From Xanthobacteraceae bacterium (GTDB lineage: Bacteria > Pseudomonadota > Alphaproteobacteria > Rhizobiales > Xanthobacteraceae), in the NCBI GenBank assembly GCA_030039655.1, contig JASHVC010000777.1, positions 1-9,328 of the forward strand: a stretch of 9,328 bases of DNA, written 5' to 3'. Positions within the stretch are counted from its first letter, which is position 1, and the number at the start of each line of letters is the position of its first letter. The translations under genes and the position numbers were made by a program. The notes under the pieces were generated by a model, which saw only the letters and a program-made list of their open reading frames with translations, had not been told where the DNA came from and made no database searches. This document shows, in pieces, positions 6,637-9,328 of this stretch.

Positions 6637-7368
6637 ATGACCGCTCCCATCCTGGCGCTGGAGAAAATCAGCAAGCGGTTCGGCGCCATCGTCATCGCCA
6701 ACAGCGTCGATCTTACGCTCGGCGAGGGCGAAGCGCTCGGCATCATCGGGCCGAACGGCGCCGGCAAGACGACGCTGTTTGGCATCGTCAGCGGCGCCGT
6801 GGTGCCGGATTCCGGCCGCGTCCTCTATGCCGGCCGCAACATCACCCACATCCCGCCGGCGCAACGCTGCACTACGGGCATCGGGCGGTCGTTCCAGATA
6901 CCGCTGCCGTTCACCGGCATGAGTGTGTTCGAGAATCTCGTGGTTGCCGCTACCTTCGGCGGGCGCCGACGCGAACGCGACGCCTACGACATCTGCATGG
7001 AGATTCTCGACCGCTGTGAGCTCGCACAAAAGGCTAACCGCCCAGCCGGCAGCCTCACGCTGATCGATCGTAAACGCCTTGAACTGGCTCGCGCGCTGGC
7101 CACCGACCCAAATGTGCTGCTGCTCGACGAGGTTGCTGGCGGCCTCACCGAACACGAGTGCCAGGCGCTGATCGAACTCATCGCCACGATCAGGCGCGGC
7201 GGCGTCTCGATCATCTGGATCGAGCACGTGGTGCACGCGCTGCTCGCCAGTGTCGATCGGCTCCTGGTCCTCCACAACGGCGCATTTATTGCTGACGGCG
7301 ACCCACGCACCGTGATCCGCGATCCGGCGGTGGCGGAAATCTACATGGGACTGGAAACCGATGTCTGA
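6637..7368 (+). CDS. livG: Liv-type ABC transporter ATP-binding protein (LivG-like)
   Basis: This 243-residue cytoplasmic ATPase is one of two nucleotide-binding subunits powering the importer. Visible motifs are Walker A GPNGAGKT (38-45), Q-loop Q87 in RSFQIP, Walker B VLLLDE (160-165) and H-loop H197 in WIEHVVHAL. The long insert typical of LivG between Q-loop and signature is present. The ABC signature is non-canonical: instead of LSGGQ it reads SLTLIDRKRLELARAL (139-154). The position is right because RKRLELARAL follows. ATG 6637 is chosen because the first beta strand (ILALEKISKRFG) begins there and length fits the family. The open frame extends back to GTG 6556, but this would add unrelated residues overlapping the binding-protein gene. 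No clear ribosome site precedes the ATG, so translation may be weak or coupled. The symbol reflects family, not proven amino-acid transport. Confidence 0.93.
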   Translation: MTAPILALEKISKRFGAIVIANSVDLTLGEGEALGIIGPNGAGKTTLFGIVSGAVVPDSGRVLYAGRNITHIPPAQRCTTGIGRSFQIPLPFTGMSVFENLVVAATFGGRRRERDAYDICMEILDRCELAQKANRPAGSLTLIDRKRLELARALATDPNVLLLDEVAGGLTEHECQALIELIATIRRGGVSIIWIEHVVHALLASVDRLLVLHNGAFIADGDPRTVIRDPAVAEIYMGLETDV

Positions 7369-8077
7369 ATCGTCGGTGCCACCCCTGCTCGCCGTGCGGC
7401 AGCTCGACGCGTTCTACGGCGACTTCCAGGCGCTGTACGGGCTGTCGATGGAAGTCGGACCCGGCGAAGCGGTTGCGGTGATCGGTGCCAACGGAGCCGG
7501 CAAGAGCACTCTATTGAAAAGCATTGCCGGCCTGCTACGAGCGCGCCCGGACGCAATCGTTTTCGACGGTGAACCGATCGGCGATGAGCCCGCTTATGCG
7601 ATTGCGGCGCGGGGCGTTGCGCTGGTGCCGGAGGGAAGAAGACTCTTTCCGTCGCTCAGTGTCGAGGAAAATTTGCTGCTCGGCGGGCAGCTCAAGCGGC
7701 CCGGGCCTTGGACACTGCGCAGCGTCTATGAACTCTTCCCCGTGCTCGGCGAACGCCGCAGCCTGCCGAGCACCGCGCTCTCCGGCGGCCAGCAGCAGAT
7801 GGTCGCCATCGCCCGCGGTCTCATGGCAAATCCGAAATTGCTGTTGTGCGACGAGATCAGCCTCGGTCTCGCGCCCATCGTGGTGCGCGAAATCTACGCG
7901 CGCCTGCCGGCCATTCTCGCCGCCGGCACGTCGCTGGTGCTGGTCGAGCAGGACATCGCCCAAGCGCTCAAGGCGGCGCAACGCGTCTACTGCCTGCAGG
8001 AAGGTCGTGTCGCGCTGACCGGCGCCGCGAAGGATCTCAGCCGCGAGACCATCGCGGCCGCGTATTTCGGAGTGTGA
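7361..8077 (+). CDS. livF: Liv-type ABC transporter ATP-binding protein (LivF-like)
   Basis: This 238-residue protein is the second nucleotide-binding subunit and pairs with the LivG-like protein. Walker A is GANGAGKS (42-49), the signature is a full LSGGQQQ (140-146) and Walker B is LLLCDE (160-165). VPEGRRLFP (89-97) at the Q-loop and VEQ (195-197) in place of the H-loop histidine are normal LivF traits. So in the predicted heterodimer this subunit supplies the canonical signature loop, while LivG supplies the H-loop histidine. The start overlaps the livG stop by eight bases (ATGTCTGA), implying translational coupling. The length is typical. The substrate is set by the binding protein and permeases, not by this gene. 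Confidence 0.95.
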   Translation: MSESSVPPLLAVRQLDAFYGDFQALYGLSMEVGPGEAVAVIGANGAGKSTLLKSIAGLLRARPDAIVFDGEPIGDEPAYAIAARGVALVPEGRRLFPSLSVEENLLLGGQLKRPGPWTLRSVYELFPVLGERRSLPSTALSGGQQQMVAIARGLMANPKLLLCDEISLGLAPIVVREIYARLPAILAAGTSLVLVEQDIAQALKAAQRVYCLQEGRVALTGAAKDLSRETIAAAYFGV

Positions 8078-8084
8078 TCGGCCC

Positions 8085-8954
8085 ATGACAGATTGGATCA
8101 ACGTCATCCTTCAGGGCGTGCTGGTGGGCGGGCTCTACGCCATGTTCGCGGCCGGACTGTCTCTGATCTTCGGCGTCATGCGGCTCGTCAACATCGCGCA
8201 CGGCGATCTCATCGTGCTCGCCGCCTACGTCGCGCTGGTCACTACCGAAACGCTCGGCATCGGACCGCTCGCCTCTTTGCTGCTCGTCGTACCCATCATG
8301 GCGGCCATCGGCTACGCGCTACAGCGGCTCATTCTCAATCGCACTCTGGGCGATGATTTGTTGCCGCCGCTCCTGGTGACGTTCGGACTCTCGGTCATCA
8401 TCCAAAACGGATTGCTGACGCTCTTCACCGCCGACGACCGCAAACTGCAGGCCGGCCCTATCGAGGTGGCGACGGTCCGCGTGTTCGAGGGCGTCTATGT
8501 AGGCGTGCTGCCGTTTTTGCAGTTCGTCGTCGCCGTCGCGGTGATCGCGGCGCTGCAATTCATCTTTTATCGTACTGCGCTCGGCCGCGCCTTTCGCGCC
8601 ACCGCGGACAGTCAGGAGGTGGCGCAGCTCATGGGCCTCGACAACCGCCACGTCTTCGCGCTGGCGATGGCGCTGTCGCTTGCCATCGTCGCCATCGCGG
8701 GCGTGTTCCTGGCGATCCGCGCCGATTTCGATCCTTCGATTGGGCCGGCACGCCTGATCTTCGGCTTCGAAGCGGTCATCATCGGCGGGCTGGGCAGCCT
8801 GTGGGGCACATTTGCGGGTGGGCTTGTGCTCGGCGTCGCACAAGCGGTCGGTGCGCATATTGATCCCGGCTGGCAGTTACTCGCCGGCCACATCGCATTT
8901 CTCGTCATTCTCGCTGTGCGCCCCGAAGGCCTGTTTCCCAAGGTGCACGGATGA
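8085..8954 (+). CDS. livH: Liv-type ABC transporter permease (LivH-like)
   Basis: This 289-residue inner-membrane permease forms half of the translocation channel. It opens with the family's diagnostic stretch: GGLYAMFAAGLSLIFGV (15-31), then RLVNIAHGDL (33-42). Hydrophobic segments suggest about eight membrane spans, roughly at 7-29, 43-58, 61-80, 96-114, 141-161, 187-211, 224-256 (perhaps two) and 264-279. The cytoplasmic coupling loop that contacts the ATPases is visible as FRATADSQEVAQLMGL (170-185). The C-terminus ends in RPEGLFPKVHG, a variant of the usual RPxGLFG end. It begins seven bases after the livF stop with no strong ribosome site, so coupling is likely. It overlaps livM by four bases. 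Confidence 0.95.
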   Translation: MTDWINVILQGVLVGGLYAMFAAGLSLIFGVMRLVNIAHGDLIVLAAYVALVTTETLGIGPLASLLLVVPIMAAIGYALQRLILNRTLGDDLLPPLLVTFGLSVIIQNGLLTLFTADDRKLQAGPIEVATVRVFEGVYVGVLPFLQFVVAVAVIAALQFIFYRTALGRAFRATADSQEVAQLMGLDNRHVFALAMALSLAIVAIAGVFLAIRADFDPSIGPARLIFGFEAVIIGGLGSLWGTFAGGLVLGVAQAVGAHIDPGWQLLAGHIAFLVILAVRPEGLFPKVHG

Positions 8955-9328
8955 GCGTGCGCGTGACCTTCACCAGCCGCTCGAGCCGGATCGGCATGGC
9001 GCTCACCACCGTTGCTTTGCTCGCGTTAGCGGCGGCGCCGGCATGGGGCGGGCGCGATGACCTGCAACTGCTTTCTCAGATGTACGCTTATGTGGCGCTG
9101 GCGAGCTTGTGGAATCTGCTAGCCGGATATTCCGGGCTCGTCTCGGTCGGCCAACAGGCTTACGTGGGCCTCGGCGCTTATCTGCTGTTCGCCTGCGCAA
9201 TCCTCACCGGCCTGTCGCCGCTCGCAGCCATTCCGGTCGCCGGCATCATCGCGGCGGTGGTGGCGATACCGGTCGCCGGCCTGGTGTTCCGGCTGCGTGG
9301 TCATTACTTCGCGATCGGAACCTGGATC
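8951..9328 (+). CDS. livM: Liv-type ABC transporter permease (LivM-like), N-terminal part (cut by window edge)
   Basis: The frame is open from ATG 8951 to the last base, giving 126 residues of a protein expected to be about 300-350 long. It overlaps the livH stop by four bases (ATGA), the usual sign of translational coupling. A short basic N-terminus leads into a first membrane span (about 15-32). YVALASLWNLLAGYSGLVSV (47-66), GQQAYVGLGAY (67-77) and RLRGHYFAIGTW (114-125) follow; these are conserved opening blocks of LivM, the second channel subunit of Liv-type importers. Nothing suggests truncation other than the window end. It completes the operon order receptor, LivG, LivF, LivH, LivM. 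Confidence 0.93.
   Translation, partial: MSVRVTFTSRSSRIGMALTTVALLALAAAPAWGGRDDLQLLSQMYAYVALASLWNLLAGYSGLVSVGQQAYVGLGAYLLFACAILTGLSPLAAIPVAGIIAAVVAIPVAGLVFRLRGHYFAIGTWI

Noticed and set aside
6520..7275. 251-codon minus-strand open frame
   Set aside because: It is antisense to livG, which has intact Walker motifs; the translation shows no family resemblance.

Overview
The base composition (GC-rich coding DNA with strong G/C third-position bias), the protein families and a compound palindromic intergenic repeat suggest an alphaproteobacterium of the Rhizobiales, most like Bradyrhizobium or Rhodopseudomonas. This assignment is from recognition, not from a search. The window is ordinary-looking chromosome. 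I see no transposase, phage gene, tRNA, rRNA or CRISPR array.

Layout, left to right. (1) 1-317, minus: the N-terminal third or so of a secreted di-haem cytochrome-c peroxidase/MauG-type protein, cut by the window edge. (2) 318-593: an AT-richer gene-free gap with a perfect 12-bp palindrome. (3) 594-1562, minus: a Bug/TctC-family periplasmic solute-binding protein without its membrane partners. (4) 1639-2628, plus, divergent from (3): a metal-dependent amidohydrolase-superfamily enzyme with the active-site pattern of gamma-resorcylate (2,6-dihydroxybenzoate) decarboxylase. (5) 2629-2740: a convergent intergenic region filled by a ~100-bp double-hairpin inverted repeat. (6) 2741-5086, minus: a large molybdopterin-binding subunit of the xanthine dehydrogenase/aldehyde oxidase/CoxL superfamily, with no FAD or 2Fe-2S subunit gene beside it. 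(7) 5087-5276: a divergent promoter region with a 9-bp inverted repeat. (8) 5277 to the window end, plus: a branched-chain-amino-acid-type (HAAT/Liv) ABC importer operon in the order Tat-exported binding protein, livG-like ATPase, livF-like ATPase, livH-like permease, livM-like permease (cut by the right edge).

How the genes may work together (inference): two high-affinity periplasmic capture systems flank two enzymes, a putative aromatic (de)carboxylase and a putative molybdenum hydroxylase. Liv-type importers in this bacterial group often carry aromatic and other carboxylic acids rather than amino acids. The simplest reading is an uptake-and-catabolism neighbourhood for an aromatic or other organic acid. 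The substrate cannot be read from the sequence. The least explained points are the orphan molybdenum subunit, the non-canonical ABC signature loop in the LivG-like protein, and a GAAA-capped hairpin between the binding-protein gene and livG that resembles the repeat at 2631-2730.
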